Shown here: one piece after another, positions 1-12,358 of the stretch
How positions within the stretch are numbered: position 1 is the first letter of the stretch
Layout of the letters: every line of letters begins with the position of its first letter
Source: Ashinkailepas kermadecensis
Lineage: Eukaryota; Arthropoda; Thecostraca; Neolepadidae
DNA length: 64,000 nt
Assembly (NCBI GenBank): GCA_034440615.1
Contig: JAOTOM010004737.1
Location: forward strand, 62,001-126,000
Reading direction: 5' to 3'
Translations under genes and position numbers: made by a program
The notes under the pieces: generated by a model
Told to the model about the DNA's origin: nothing
Seen by the model: the letters and a program-made list of their open reading frames with translations, nothing else
Database searches by the model: none

Positions 1-2239
1 ATTTTGCAAACCTCCAAAAGCTGACCACTGAATTTATATTAAGCCCAAAGAGGCATCGATTTATCTTAAATGCGCAAAACATCGGTCGTATCTCCCGATC
101 GATGTGATAGATGTGAAGATCGTGCGGCAGTTGACTCTGAGCTGGTTGTGATGTTGATCATGTATCTGCTGCCAGCGGTACAGACACCGCAGTATGTCGC
201 CACTCGACGCAACTGAATACTCGCTGGATTGCATGCGCTCTCGGCAGGTTTCTTCCGCCGCGGTTGAGAAAGCTATCGATAACGTTTGTCCCAATAAGGC
301 TTGCGGGTCAGATTGTATCGCCGCACAAGCTTACTGCCGTGTGTATGCAATGTACGCTCATCTGAGCAGCCCTACCCGGCTCGGCACGGCCGTAATCATT
401 TTGCAAACTTTAATACGTTTTTGTTGGAATGCTTCAATTTCCAATTCCGTATTCAGAACATGTCCTGCCCGTTTAATTATGATTCTTAGCTGCTTTCACC
501 GGAATATTGTATTTCAAATATGCGCATTTTTCATTCAAAGAATGAATGAATGTTTGTAGCGGTGCTTAGCGGTGCCAGTCCAGCTGGCTTCGGCTAAATG
601 CCAGTAAGCCTGCCGCCGGGTACGTGAGTATGACTTAATGAGACGTGACCTGTGCGCCCCGAAACAGAGCGGCCAGTATCGGTGCAATATGGACTGAGGG
701 AGGAAACTTCAGAAATCGAAGATTCTGCTTGGTCCAGGCAGCCTGGACCGGGATCTCGGTGTCAACAATGACACCAAATTGGCGTTTGCCCCACTCTCTC
801 AAACATGGTGAATCGAGCGAACATAGTTTAGGTGCTGGCCATGCATTTATGTAAAATGTACGCTCTCACCCGATGAGTGGACGTCGTCTGATGGCTGATG
901 ACAGCATGTTGTGCCAACGTCTGGTAGACTTGAGCAGAACGCAGTGTAATGTGAGCAGACGCGACCAAAATCCGCTGTCAAATACCGTTCATCGGTGAAT
1001 GCAAATGTCTACATCGGCCTTCAGATCCTGGCTTCAGATGCGCACGCCCCTGATTCTCCCGCATTTCGGCTATCGGATCACCTGTGTCGGCACTTCAAGG
1101 TGTTTCGTGCTCTGCGCGGGTATTCCAGCGTGATCTTCTTTTCTGTTGTCGGAAGAATTGATCGGAACTGCTCTAGCAACATGCTTTTCCCTGTAGGTGC
1201 CAGCTCGACCGACCACACACGAAGGCTCTGGAGCGGCCATCGCGCTCGCATTGATATATGTAGTATCGTGTTCTGTCTGTGCAGCTCACTTAAGACAGCA
1301 AGCGCATTTTCAGCACATGAGGGTTGCTGGAGATGGGGTGCCAGGGATTTTCAGCACAAGAGGGACGGAAGGTATGAGCGATATTACTTGATAACACCAG
1401 GTGTTATCAAGTAAATATCGCTGGTTGTTGCACAACAACCACAGGTCCTGTGGTTGTTATGAACATGGTTGGCGCATGTCTTCTAAGGCTTTATTACCGT
1501 GCAAGTATTCATTCTTAGCTATGTAGCTTGGTTCAAAATATGCATTTACAGGGTATTTTCACATGCGATTTCAAGTGGCTACAAGCGAGGGCCAAGCCCG
1601 AGTGAGTCTCCCACGCATATGTATACCATAAAAGGTCGTCTGAGAGACCCCACCCGGCTCGATCCGACCATCAGGCCTCTGAAACACCTAGAGCGTTTTG
1701 CTTTAGCACTTCAAGTCGTAATTCCTTCATTCAGAATCAAAACTTTAGGTTTTATCTTAATCAACCTTAATCTTAGTCATTATCAGCTTTATTCGCCAAT
1801 GGTATATGAAACGTTTCGGTTTCGGTTTTTTCCGCCATCCGCCATCGCCATTTCGGTTTATTAAGACATTGTATGGCGGAACACAGCAGTGCCGACTGGA
1901 CCACCACCGGCTAAGTTCAGCCCTCGGTCGTGCGATGACGTCACGCTGTGTGACCGTGCCTCGAGGACGGGCGACTGCGCGGCCAGCCTCAGTCCGATGG
2001 AGGGTGCCGCGCTGAACGGTTCGATGCGACATGCACTGAGCGGCAGCGTTGTGAGGCAATACTGGCCGTGACACTGCTGAATCTGAGTCTGAAATGCTGT
2101 CACTTCCACACAAATTGGGCGGAATGAGGTGTTCGAGGTTTCTCGTGTGTCTTTGTGGGCTGCCAAGAGAACGCAGTTGCTGGCAGTCCACAACTTTCCT
2201 GCCACGGTATGCTGCCCGATTCTGTGCTTGCGACACCTC
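1..2239. other. No gene recognised
   Basis: Open frames here are short and have no recognisable protein signature. The only clear structure is a cluster of three inverted repeats at 1377-1458, listed separately. A moderately GC-rich patch lies at about 1900-2060 without a supportable exon. Confidence 0.6.
1377..1458. repeat. Cluster of three adjacent inverted repeats
   Basis: Three hairpins follow one another with almost no spacer. The first has arms at 1377-1398 and 1400-1422 (22-23 nt, one indel, one-base loop). The second has perfect 8-nt arms at 1423-1430 and 1433-1440. The third has perfect 12-nt arms at 1434-1445 and 1447-1458 and overlaps the second. No flanking target duplication or gene was recognised, so the function is unknown. 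Confidence 0.8.
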
Positions 2240-2262
2240 TTTATTTATTTATTTATTTATTT
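2240..2262. repeat. (ATTT)n microsatellite
   Basis: About six uninterrupted tetranucleotide copies. Confidence 0.9.
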
Positions 2263-2442
2263 CACGATGCATGCTCTCCACGTACAGGGGCTATTACGGA
2301 CAGTCTAGGTCCCATAGATAGTGCCATAGACGGCCTCTTGTCCTCGCTCGTCTAGCGCCCCTAGCGGCGTTCATGCTGATGTAAAAAAGCACAGCATTTG
2401 TCTCCTCATAACTCTATAAAGGTGCATAACAGGATGTCAATC

Positions 2443-2582
2443 AGCATCCCGATGTGCAAAATGTGTCTGTTAGTATCCTGATGTGCAAAATGTGTACGTT
2501 AGTATCCTGGTGTCCAAAATGTGTCTGTTAGTATCCTAGTGTGCAAAATGTGTCGGTCGGTATCTTGGTGTGCAAATTATGT
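2443..2582. repeat. 29-bp minisatellite, about 5 diverged copies
   Basis: The recurring core is gtgcaaaatgtgt followed by a variable tail with tagtatcct. Copies at about 2452, 2481 and 2510 are 29 bp apart. A separate degenerate cattgtgtc-type repeat lies at about 2690-2752. Confidence 0.75.
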
Positions 2583-3460
2583 CACGGTTTCTCCAAAAAT
2601 TTGGTATGGAGGCATCCTTTAGAGCATATGGATTTTTTGGGGTAACATCATTTACTCTATCGTATTGCATTTCATTGTGTCGTATATCATTGTGGCATGT
2701 TGCTATCGTGTCATTGTGTCATTGTGCCATTGTGTCATAGTGTGTTATGTGACAGCGTCATATTCTGATGTGACAAAGGATAACCATACAAATCCTCACC
2801 CTTCTTCTCGGGAATATTGCCGGACATGAAATTCATCTGTGATAAGAATACGCTCACAACAGCATTGATTAACGCCCGCACCATTGCGCTCAATTTCACA
2901 CGCCACAGGAAGCATTCTCCCCGCCAAGAAAAACAAACTGATGTGCAGTATCACGGCGTGTTCATTGAGGTGATGACAGGGAGGCATTGTATTTCCAATT
3001 GCATTGCCAGCGTAAGTGATATATCACCGGTTACTTGATGCAAGTATTGGTGTACGCAAGCCATTCGTAACGGTTTCGCATCACTTCTCCAGTCACATCT
3101 GCGTGACTCACTGCGTAACAGCGTGACAATCGGGCACAAACCGCACAGGACGCTCGGAACGGAGGGAGAGAGGCCGCCATCTTCGCCGCGCTAATGTGTA
3201 CTTTGCCACGCCAGTTTCCTGCCTCACAATCAGAACGTATCGATAAATGGATAACAAACACTGTGCTGGTGAAAAGAGAACTTCCAGACTTCAGGACGTC
3301 ACCCCAATTGTAATCGATATAGCGTCGGATTTCTGATCAAGAGGTAGAAGCGCAAATCCATCAGCGCCACGAAAAGGATCTGGGACATGCGATTGAAGAG
3401 CAATGTTCACTATGTCGCCCCAAGGCATGATTGGGCATTGTCTAAATAGTCGAGCAATGG
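2583..3460. other. No gene recognised
   Basis: Apart from the degenerate cattgtgtc repeat at 2690-2752, I see no exon, RNA gene or mobile element in this stretch. Confidence 0.5.
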
Positions 3461-4265
3461 CACGACAACGGCCCCAGACGCAGCTGGGCGCGCTACATCC
3501 AGTGGCGCGACAACGGCCCCAGACGCAGCTGGGCGCGCTACATCCAGTGGCGCGACAACGGCCCCAGACGCAGCTGGGCGCGCTACATCTAGTGGCGCGA
3601 CAACGGCCCCAGACGCAGCTGGGCGCGCTACATCTAGTGGCGCGACAACGGCCCCAGACGCAGCTGGGCGCGCTACATCTAGTGGCGCGACAACGGCCCC
3701 AGACGCAGCTGGGCGCGCTACATCCAGTGGCGCGACAACGGCCCCAGACGCAGCTGGGCGCGCTACATCCAGTGGCACGACAACGGCCCCAGACGCAGCT
3801 GGGCGCGCTACATCTAGTGGCGCGACAACGGCCCCAGACGCAGCTGGGCGCGCTACATCCAGTGGCGTGACAACGGCCCCAGACGCAGCTGGGCGCGCTA
3901 CATCTAGTGGCGCGACAACGGCCCCAGACGCAGCTGGGCGCGCTACATCTAGTGGCGCGACAACGGCCCCAGACGCAGCTGGGCGTGCTACATCCAGTGG
4001 CGCGACAACGGCCCCAGACGCAGCTGGGCGCGCTACATCTAGTGGCGCGACAACGGCCCCAGACGCAGCTGGGCGCGCTACATCTAGTGGCGCGATAACG
4101 GCCCCAGACGCAGCTGGGCGCGCTACATCCAGTGGCGCGACAACGGCCCCAGACGCAGCTGGGCGCGCTACATCCAGTGGCGCGACAACGGCCCCAGACG
4201 CAGCTGGGCGCGCTACATCCAGTGGCGCGACAACGGCCCCAGACGCAGCTGGGCGCGCTACATCC
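3461..4265. repeat. 45-bp minisatellite, about 18 copies
   Basis: The unit contains gacaacggccccagacgcag and cgctacatc. Copies are almost identical; most differences are C/T at one site (catccag or catctag) and gcgcga versus gcacga. Because 45 is a multiple of three, long open frames exist on both strands with 15-residue repeats. The different frames are open equally and no splice or start context supports one, so I read this as a non-coding array. Confidence 0.9.
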
Positions 4266-4947
4266 GCGCGCCCAACTATCGCCAGGACTATCTCCAATGG
4301 CGATAGCCCATTGGTTTCAACGTCACACAAGCTCATCACCGCCTCGCCGCTGAAAACTGACACGCCATTAAATATAGCGACGGTTGGCATCATGATCGGC
4401 TTATTGTTCATCTTTAAATCGTAAAGCTAAGGAAACCTGGATTAAATGTAGCACATAAAAATGAACGGCAATGGTGCATGGTTACGCATACCTGGCTCAA
4501 TCTTGCCACCTTGCGATACTTCGCTAACCTTATGTCTCGCTGATCTTGCCATGCGCTCATTTTTGGCTTCATTTTCCAAGCGGGTCCCAAATACCTCCCC
4601 ATGAGAATTGCACCTGATTCAGAAACACTGAAGGTAGTAAAAGTAAGGTAAGGTAGGGTAAGGTAGCAAGAAGGTAAAGTCGTTCACTTAAGCCACTCTC
4701 CATTGAACAACTTGTTTTCAATGGATCTGACCATCGGCCTTTTGGAGCGTTTCAACGGCTACACCCGGTTTATCAAACATAACGAAACACATGTATCGAA
4801 ATGCAGGTATGTTGGACACACAGATAAATGCTAGATCATGCAATATGAAGCGTGCATTGCCCTGTCCAGCGCCACTCTGGTTCCAATAACGGCCAGTTCC
4901 AAGTCTGATGTTGATGTATTGGCAGAGCTGGGAGGACCGAGTGCGGC
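4266..4947. other. No gene recognised; short AAGGTAGGGT-type repeat
   Basis: A degenerate aaggtagggt run lies at about 4636-4672. Nothing else is supportable. Confidence 0.5.
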
Positions 4948-5070
4948 TTGTTACTGTGTACGGTGGTGTCAGTCGGACAACAGCTGGTGGCAACAGACGA
5001 CAGCTGTCCGCTGTGTGAAGAGCCCATTGTTGGACTGGTCCACCATTGGATTACCGAGCTGGCTTTGAGG
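4948..5070 (+). pseudogene. Possible decayed LINE (reverse-transcriptase C-terminal) fragment
   Basis: One open frame contains a CPLC followed by a double His (CPLCEEPIVGLVHHW). This resembles the Cys/His knuckle found after the reverse-transcriptase domain of many non-LTR retrotransposons. No reverse-transcriptase domain, poly(A) tail or target duplication is visible, so this is a weak call from motif shape alone. Confidence 0.2.
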
Positions 5071-7288
5071 GAGTGTGTTGCAAGTAGCACGTCAGCTACC
5101 GACGATGGTACGAAATTAAATATGTTCGGCATGCGATCATTCTACTATTTGTTGTCACGTGGTGTGAAGTTTGCATCGCATAATATGTTGGCGGGAAAAT
5201 GATCCCGAATTCCAGCAGCACCGCTCTAAAACTAGGATACTTCACACTGGACTTTTTGTCAACAAGTATCGTGGATTTTGATGCTCTACCTGCCAATTGA
5301 ATATCAGGGAGACCGTATGTTACTTAACTCACCACTTCTTCTTTATATTTCCTTTTCGGCGCGAATCCAACCAATTTAGCGACCTGTCATCTTAAATCTG
5401 GCTTCCTTTTCTGATTTAATGCACTTTCAGTGTTCTCAGCTGCCATTCTATTTGTTTTGCCCGTCGCTGGAGTCCAGTATTAAGTTCACAGCGAATGTCT
5501 TTATCCTATTGAAACAGCCCTGGAAGCCTGAAGCTTTCAGTCGGAGAGCGAATTTGGCTATTGCTTGAAAGGAGTGCGGTACTGTGCACACGTTGACATG
5601 GTCAGCCGTGCAATAACGGTCTCCTTCAGGAGATTGGTCCAATAGCGGTCTCCTTCAGGAGATTGGTCCAATAACGGTCTCCTTCAGGAGATTGGTCCCC
5701 GATGCCGGGATGCGATGCGATGCCCAGCATGCTTATTTCATGCCCGGTATCATCTTCGGCGTGACAAATTACTCCGAAGGTGAAATTTTCATCACTGAAT
5801 ACGGCAGAAATTCGCGGAAATTAAACTGGCCTCAAGTCAGTAACCTTGACCTAAATTAACATGTCCAGATAGCAGTTTGTTCGTCTTGATGAAAGGACAG
5901 CGTGCTCTGAGTTTGGTGCATATATTTTGCAACTACTCTGATTGGCGGCACTTTGTGAATATTTTTGAACATCACTCCTTTTGACCAGTTCCAAGTCAAT
6001 GACCTTTGACGACCTGGAGTTGAAAGTTTTCCAAGACATGCAAAACAGATGTGTAATAAACTATTGAAAATTGGGTGTCTGCGTCTACTTATTCGGCAGC
6101 TATTGCGGATAAACCATGGGGGTATCGAGAGACCCCCCCCCCCCCCTGGTTCGGCTAGGGTTAATTGTGGCCAAGCCGGATACATTGGAGCCTGGCCCGG
6201 GACTATTAAATGCTAATTGATACTACACACAAAAACATATCTAGCATTGCTGTTACCGCCATACATTTAATGTGAAAAAAGGCAAGTTACGTACAATTTG
6301 CTACCAGCTATTTCAGCAAACGCTCGATGATCTGAACCTCACCTGGGCGCAACTACGCCCTTATGCCCACCATGTGCCTCAATCTGACACCGTATGCCCC
6401 ATTGCCGGGGACCCTGTGCCATACTTGCAATTGGTGCCTTGTACCTGGTGCATGCACATGTCCTAATTAAACATAGTCAGGCTTGGTGCCTGGGGCTTTG
6501 ATCATTCTTGTATTTGCTGACTCTGAGTAATATTCTTGCCGGCATCGTTATTATTACCCCAACAACGCCTCCTGCGACAATTCTGCGTGGAGAGATGCAA
6601 TCGCAAGAACGCTGTGGGAAAAAGTAAGCGGCTTTCTTTGGCTGCCCTGCGAGAAGCTCTATGGCGTCTAGTCCGTACCCGGGAGACACTTTCCCGCGCC
6701 ACGAGATTCCAGGCTGAATTTAGAACGCGAAGGAGCGCGGCTCCCAGCTATACACGTATCACTCGGGACTGAATGTAATAACTGGAACACTGCTGTCCGG
6801 GGAGCAGCTGAAGCTTTCTCAATGCAAATTTCGCGAGTGTTTCGCTCCTCCGCACTGTGAAAGCATTCTTACTCTTTTCTTTTCTTTCTATCCTTTGCTT
6901 TGTGTGTTTTTTTTGGCGAATGAAAGGCTGGTCTATTGGCTGCTAATTGTGAAAGCTCGCTCTCACGTTTGCCAAATGATGTGTCCGTGTTGTCCTTCTA
7001 CCGAAAATATCGGGGTTGGTTGCACTTTCAGTGTAGCCATGCAGCGCAACAATTAAGTTCAGATAGCCTACCCTCAGACTACACAGACTGGCATGAAGTG
7101 ATTCAAGGCATCCCAAAGAAAGGGGGTTATAACGCAGCCTCTCAACTAGGACTTCGCTACGGAGCAAAGTATCAGCAGGTGACATACCGGCACTCAGTTG
7201 CATGCGCAGTGGCCATAGGCGCTCCGGTCAAGCAGCGTACTTAGGCTGCGGCTTAGCGTAAGCACAAATGCTGGGAATCCGCCCCGGC
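5071..7288. other. No gene recognised
   Basis: The stretch holds a 29-bp triplicate (5612-5698) and a poly-C run at about 6131-6147. An open frame at 6936-7244 has no recognisable domain. Confidence 0.5.
5612..5698. repeat. 29-bp tandem triplicate
   Basis: Three nearly identical copies begin at 5612, 5641 and 5670. Each carries the short palindrome ctccttcaggag. Confidence 0.9.
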
Positions 7289-7759
7289 ACCCCGTCCGGT
7301 GCGGCCCACGTAATCCAGTGCGGTCCATCCTTTCCAGTGCGGTCCATCCTTCCCGGTGCGGCTCACCTCATCCGGTGCGGCCCACCCCGTCCGGTGCGGC
7401 CCACCCCATCCGGTGCGGTCCATCCTTTCCAGTGCGGTCCATCCTTTCCAGTGCGGTCCATCCTTCCCGGTGCGGCTCACCCCATCCGGTGCGGCCCACC
7501 CCATCCGGTGCGGCCCACCCCATCCGGTGCGGCTCACCCCATCCGGTGCGGTCCATCCTTTCCAGTGCGGTCCATCCTTTCCAGTGCGGTCCATCCTTTC
7601 CAGTGCGGCCCACCCCGTCCGGTGCGGCCCACCTCATCCGGTGCGGCCCACCTCATCCGGTGCGGCCCACCCCGTCCGGTGCGGCCCACCTCATCCGGTG
7701 CGGCCCACCTCATCCGGTGCGGCCCACCCCATCCGGTGCGGCCCACCTCATCCGGTGCT
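7289..7759. repeat. 19-bp minisatellite with two interspersed unit types
   Basis: About 25 units of 19 bp. One type has ggtgcggcccacc (or ggctcacc), the other agtgcggtccatcc. They occur in blocks (two or three of one, then several of the other), suggesting higher-order duplication. All frames stay open because 19-mers cycle through the three frames; these are not taken as genes. Confidence 0.9.
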
Positions 7760-7903
7760 GCCCATGCTCGCACAGCTAATGGGTTCGGGATTCCTGCACC
7801 GTTCGTGGTCACTTTTATAAGCAATCTTTCTGTTCCTCCGTCTGGGCCAGGGATGTAGCGAGTATACGCGTTATCTTCTCAGCTATCTTCTCGTCTATCT
7901 TCA

Positions 7904-7952
7904 TAGACCAGCGCGCTTCTCGCCAGGGGTCAGCGAGAAGCGCACCGGTCTA
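7904..7952. repeat. Inverted repeat, 20-nt arms
   Basis: Arms at 7904-7923 and 7933-7952 match at 18 of 20 positions around a 9-nt loop. Confidence 0.8.
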
Positions 7953-8374
7953 CGAAGCCTGGCGACACACTGCGCGAACGTCACGTCATTGCATTGGTGG
8001 GCTCTTTACGTCGATAATTCCCGGAGTGAAAGGAGCAGACCCAAAATCCCTCCGGCGTCCGGTGGTGTTCCTTAACGGCGCCATTTCACATGGCAAGGGC
8101 GTCAATGGTGGCTGTCAGAAGAGCTGCTGTGGATGACGACGTCCGGGATATTTTGATTTGGGGTCTGTCCGTAATATTTCTGACGCCTGGGGCAAATATG
8201 TCAAATGCACATAACATGAGGACGACCTGCAAGGCCAAAGGGCACATGTTATTTCAGGGACAGGGGTTTGTTTGCTTTTGGGGCACGCCTGGATTGGAAT
8301 AAATCGTATTCAACTCCCTTGGCTTGCGACAATGAAAAAGAATCTGGTAACTACACTCCATGTATAGTTGGCGC

Positions 8375-8416
8375 ATGTAAGTAATGCGCATTGTTCCCAA
8401 TGCGCATTACTTACAT
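8375..8416. repeat. Perfect inverted repeat, 18-nt arms
   Basis: Arms at 8375-8392 and 8399-8416 are exact reverse complements with the loop gttccc. No RNA gene or terminator context is evident. Confidence 0.9.
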
Positions 8417-8901
8417 CTCCGTCGTGTCCCGGCCGCTGGTCGCCGCCGTCTTTCCGGGGATGTGACTGGGGGATGCGATTCCCCGACTACACGCGGAATA
8501 TCGCAGGGAATTCAGCGTGAAATGCGTGACGAACGCCGGCCTGATTGATTGAATGACGTGATTCCCCGCGGAATGCGCGCATAGACCGCTCCCGGTAACT
8601 GGGCCACGACGCGTCGGCGCTGGCAGCGTCAGCCTGGCTCGGGCGGCGGCAGTCGCGACAGCAGCCTGCCCTCCAGTCACGTCGGCTGACGGGGTGAGCG
8701 GCGGACAGTACGGGCGTGTTCCTGAACAGCTTGTTGTACTTGTTGGTGGTGGACGATCGTTGAACCGCAGTGGCCAACGTGCGCCATTTCCTCTCGGCGC
8801 CAAAAGAAACAGGGGCACCGACGCGCCGTACTGCCCCGCCTCTCACCCGGGGGGGGTTGTGCTGAGGTAGTGCCAACACCGCCAGCCACACCTACCGCCA
8901 A

Positions 8902-9160
8902 AGGTGTCCGTGAGGCAACAGTCACCTGCCGACGGTGCCACCCTAGGAGTGTGACACATAGGTGTCCGTGAGGAAACAGCCAGCTGCAGGAATGTAACAC
9001 ACAGGTGTCCGTGAGGCAACAGTCACCTGCCGACGCTGCCACCCCAGGAATGTAACACACAGGTGTCCGTGAGGCAACAGTCACCTGCCGACGCTGCCAC
9101 CCCAGGAATGTAACACACAGGTGTCCGTGAGGAAACAGTCACCTGTCCGTGAGGAAAAAG
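8902..9160. repeat. 58-bp minisatellite, about 5 copies
   Basis: Units start with aggtgtccgtgagg at 8902, 8960, 9003, 9061 and 9119. One unit carries a 15-bp deletion (43 bp), the others are 58 bp. Confidence 0.9.
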
Positions 9161-10319
9161 TAGTGCTTCAGCATAGATGCGAATGCGTAGCAGCTAAATA
9201 TTGGCAAACGGAGCTAACGATGCATCTATCAGACATTGGAGTTACTACATTCTACAGAAGTTACTCGCGTTTTCGCTGCGTGGCATCGCCGCAAGCCCTC
9301 AGCGGATTGGTTTTATTGGATGACTGAGAAACTTCTTTGTTGGTTAATCTAGCTGGAAAGTACATTACCCAAGATTCCTTGATCAAAGAACTGAAATAAT
9401 AAATAAGTGTTGGAAGTAAGAGGTAAGGCTTGGTGTAATCGCACTTCGGTGTAGCTGGGACCAGCTTTGAGCAGCGTGCGCTTTCACTCTGGCCCTTTCC
9501 ATATAACGAGTAGCAGGCAGTTGTCTCATAAGTGTACAAAGCGTCATACAAAGCTTTATATATTGTATGGGATGTTTTCCAGATATTTCCCCATAGCAAA
9601 AATGCAACTGCGCGGCAACAATTGTTCAATGGGCAGATGAATTGACGGAAGCGACCATCTAAAAAGTATTTTCACCACTTGAGCAACTAAGCTGAGACAA
9701 ATGCAGGGGAGTTTTCCCGCGTTTCTATTTATATAGTCTGAGGTGAAAGGGCTGCGAAGTTAACGAATGCTACATGCCGACACGAATGTATTTATTGCCA
9801 TGAAAAGGAATTTTTCCTTTCATCCTGTCGTAGAATAATGACTAAAGCGGTTCATGTGTTTGCCTTGCCATGCCTACTTTTTCCAATGGACAGCTGGATT
9901 GTTGGACGCTTTGAAGCCTAAGTGTGTCCGTCCGCACTACTGTTGGCCAAATGATTTGCTCGCCGTGCTGTTGGCTTGTCTGCAGGACGCACCACGTGAT
10001 GTGTCGTATCGTCCAAGACGCTGTACCAGCGAGGGCAGGTGCCAAAACCCGCACACAGTCCAATGTCTGTGCATATCAGTCATGGACGCATTGCTTTGAG
10101 TGTTGAGCCGCGCGCCTTCAAATATGCGTTGAAAGCTGGCGTGATCTCGGATGCGACGCATTCGCGACATTGCATTACCAATCGGAGATAAATACGGCGC
10201 GCCACCCCTCCCTTGGACTGAGCTCGAGACTACGGCTCACAATCTAAGCACCTCTCCTCTGTGCCAGCCGGAACGTCTGGTGAGTGCTCGCTACGGTGCG
10301 AGACGCGTGGCAGGCTGCC
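9161..10319. other. No gene recognised
   Basis: No exon with protein similarity or splice support, and no clear repeat. Confidence 0.5.
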
Positions 10320-10399
10320 CTTGCAGGGAGACAATCGTATATTGCAGGGAGACAACGCATATTGCAGGGAGACAACGCATATTGCAGGGAGACAACGCA
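10320..10399. repeat. 20-bp minisatellite, 4 copies
   Basis: The unit is gcagggagacaacgcatatt, with small changes in the first and last copies. Each junction reads as a cag before ggag, that is, a minimal 3' splice-site-like motif. Confidence 0.9.
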
Positions 10400-10955
10400 G
10401 GTGACTGCCGCCGCAAACGTCTCATGTGATCACATATTGAGTGTACTACATGACAAACATGGTGGTAAAATTGGCAAGAGCGAACATTAAAAGAGCACAT
10501 CCAACCGAGGAAAGAAAGCAGAACGCGAAATGCTGTACCAGACAGTTGTGACGGCTCCAAACGCGTGGTCTCCAAGCCGGGCCAGGCCGCTCAGATGAAT
10601 GAGTTGTGCCATACAAACGCGTGTAGACTCGCTCGAGTTTCAACTTCACTCGTAATAATCAGAAGACGAAGAAAGTTGACAGATCAAAGCCGGTAGAGTA
10701 CACAAAGATGCAGCGAGAACAAATAAGCTGCCAACCACCGTCCCCGTGCAGCACAAGTGAAAACACTGCGGTCCCGAAGGCAGCAACACGAAAATATGCC
10801 AGCGATGTGGTTTGACACAGCACGATAAACCACATGATGACTCGTCGACATTGAGAAGCATCGTCAAAGTCCCTGCAGCAATGGTTTTAGTACACTTGAT
10901 TCGTATACTTCCGCATGCTAACACCCCTATTGTAGCCTGGTTGACGATATGAACA
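10400..10955. other. No gene recognised
   Basis: Nothing supportable was seen. Confidence 0.45.
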
Positions 10956-11190
10956 GCTGCTGAAGCCGTATTTCGCATGACGGCGTATGCCGTATGACGT
11001 ATGACGTATGGCGATGTATGCCGTATGATGCATGACGACGTATGACGTATGACAACGTATGACTCATGACGACGTATGCTGTATGACGTATGCCGACGTA
11101 TGCCGTATGACGGATGACGATGTATACCGTATGCCGCATGACGACGCATTTCGCATGCCGCATGACGACACATGCCGTATGACGTCTTCA
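10956..11190. repeat. Degenerate gacgtatgccgtat repeat
   Basis: Short diverged units built from tatgacgtatg and tatgccgtatg fill the stretch. Periodicity is irregular, about 8-20 bp. Confidence 0.7.
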
Positions 11191-12022
11191 TTCTGCCAGC
11201 CTGCAGGTGCCACACTGTTGTAGGCGAGCCATTGTACACCGCCCTCACATTGCACTGCTGTGCCACAGTCCATCCATAGCTCAGGCAGCTGGTAAGTTCT
11301 GAACTCGCGACCACGGGACAAAGGCACGGGGATGCTCGCCATGAGGAGTTCTGCTCTGCCCGCCAGCGGCTTGTGTTTAATTATATCTTCCTACTGTTCT
11401 GTTCTTGAACCGGCATTGACCGGGCTCTTCAGCCGCACACCGTGGACCTGAAGGCGGAGAGGTATTTCCCCGTTTTATCTCAAGGACGGCTGAGCCGATT
11501 TTAAAGATTGAAACTGTATCCGATGGCGCCGTGACGTTCGATTGCAAACTACTTGCGAAATTGTGCCTGCGTGCGTATTAAGGTCGCAGGTCAGGGTGAA
11601 AGCTATAATATGTGAATTATTGGAATATTTGTCTGTCTCAACAATGCGTTGTATTCACAAGTGTGTCTGATGGTGTGAATTCATTGAACACTGATAAACA
11701 TGTTGCATAAAGCGTGCCGCATCATGTTGCAGAACAAGGTCAGGTGCAGTCCAAAGGAGAGCTGAAATCTCGACCATTGCTTCCCTACTTGGGCCATCTA
11801 AGCATAAAGTGGGAGTGCTTGGCCGTAATTACGAGTATCGGGCACATGAGCATTTGTTTGTTCATAAGCCATATAAGATGAAGGTCAAATGGATGACCTT
11901 GATGGTGAATAAGCGGCATTGAGCGTTATGCACATGCATATCATGTTTGCAATGGGAAACCAGACTGTCCAATTCGTTTGTGATATTCACGTTTACTACA
12001 AGCATCTGTTATTCATGCAGCT
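11191..12022. other. No gene recognised
   Basis: Ordinary sequence without exon, RNA or repeat signals that I can support. Confidence 0.45.
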
Positions 12023-12205
12023 TTGCAGGAATCGCCTGAAAAGGTGAAAGGGGTTCGGGAGGATAAGGTGAAGTGGGTTCGGGAAGATAAGGTGAATGGG
12101 GTTCGGGAGGATAAGGAGAAGCGGGTTCGGGAAGATAAAAAGAAGCGGATTCGGAAGAATGAGATGGAGGATGTTCAGGAGGATAAGGAGAAGGTCAAGG
12201 TCGTA
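12023..12205. repeat. 24-bp minisatellite, about 7 copies
   Basis: Units contain gttcgggaggataaggtgaa. The plus strand encodes an 8-residue Lys/Asp/Arg repeat (VREDKVKW type) and the minus strand a Leu/Pro/Asn repeat. Neither has start or splice support, so I do not call a gene. Several units contain aaggtgaag, close to a 5' splice-site consensus. Confidence 0.8.
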
Positions 12206-12335
12206 CCAGACCAGCCTTAACAAATATGCATCGCCCGGAAACTAGTGGAGCGAGTTGAATGAACAAATTAATATTCCACAGCTCTGTGACACACGATCTT
12301 GTAAACGTTGCAGTGATAGTAATAACAATATTTTC

Positions 12336-12358
12336 ATCATCATCATCATCATCATCAT
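12336..12358. repeat. (CAT)n microsatellite
   Basis: About seven trinucleotide copies. Confidence 0.9.

Larger units (their letters stand above)
7760..8901. other. No gene recognised; two hairpins
   Basis: Two inverted repeats are listed separately at 7904-7952 and 8375-8416. A GC-rich patch at about 8420-8880 is open on the minus strand in more than one frame but shows no domain or splice support. Confidence 0.5.

Noticed and set aside
3403..4424. A 333-codon minus-strand frame and overlapping plus frames
   Set aside because: The 45-bp repeat keeps all these open; no coding bias between frames and no other gene evidence.
7253..7858. Several overlapping Pro/Arg-rich frames
   Set aside because: Translations of the 19-bp minisatellite.
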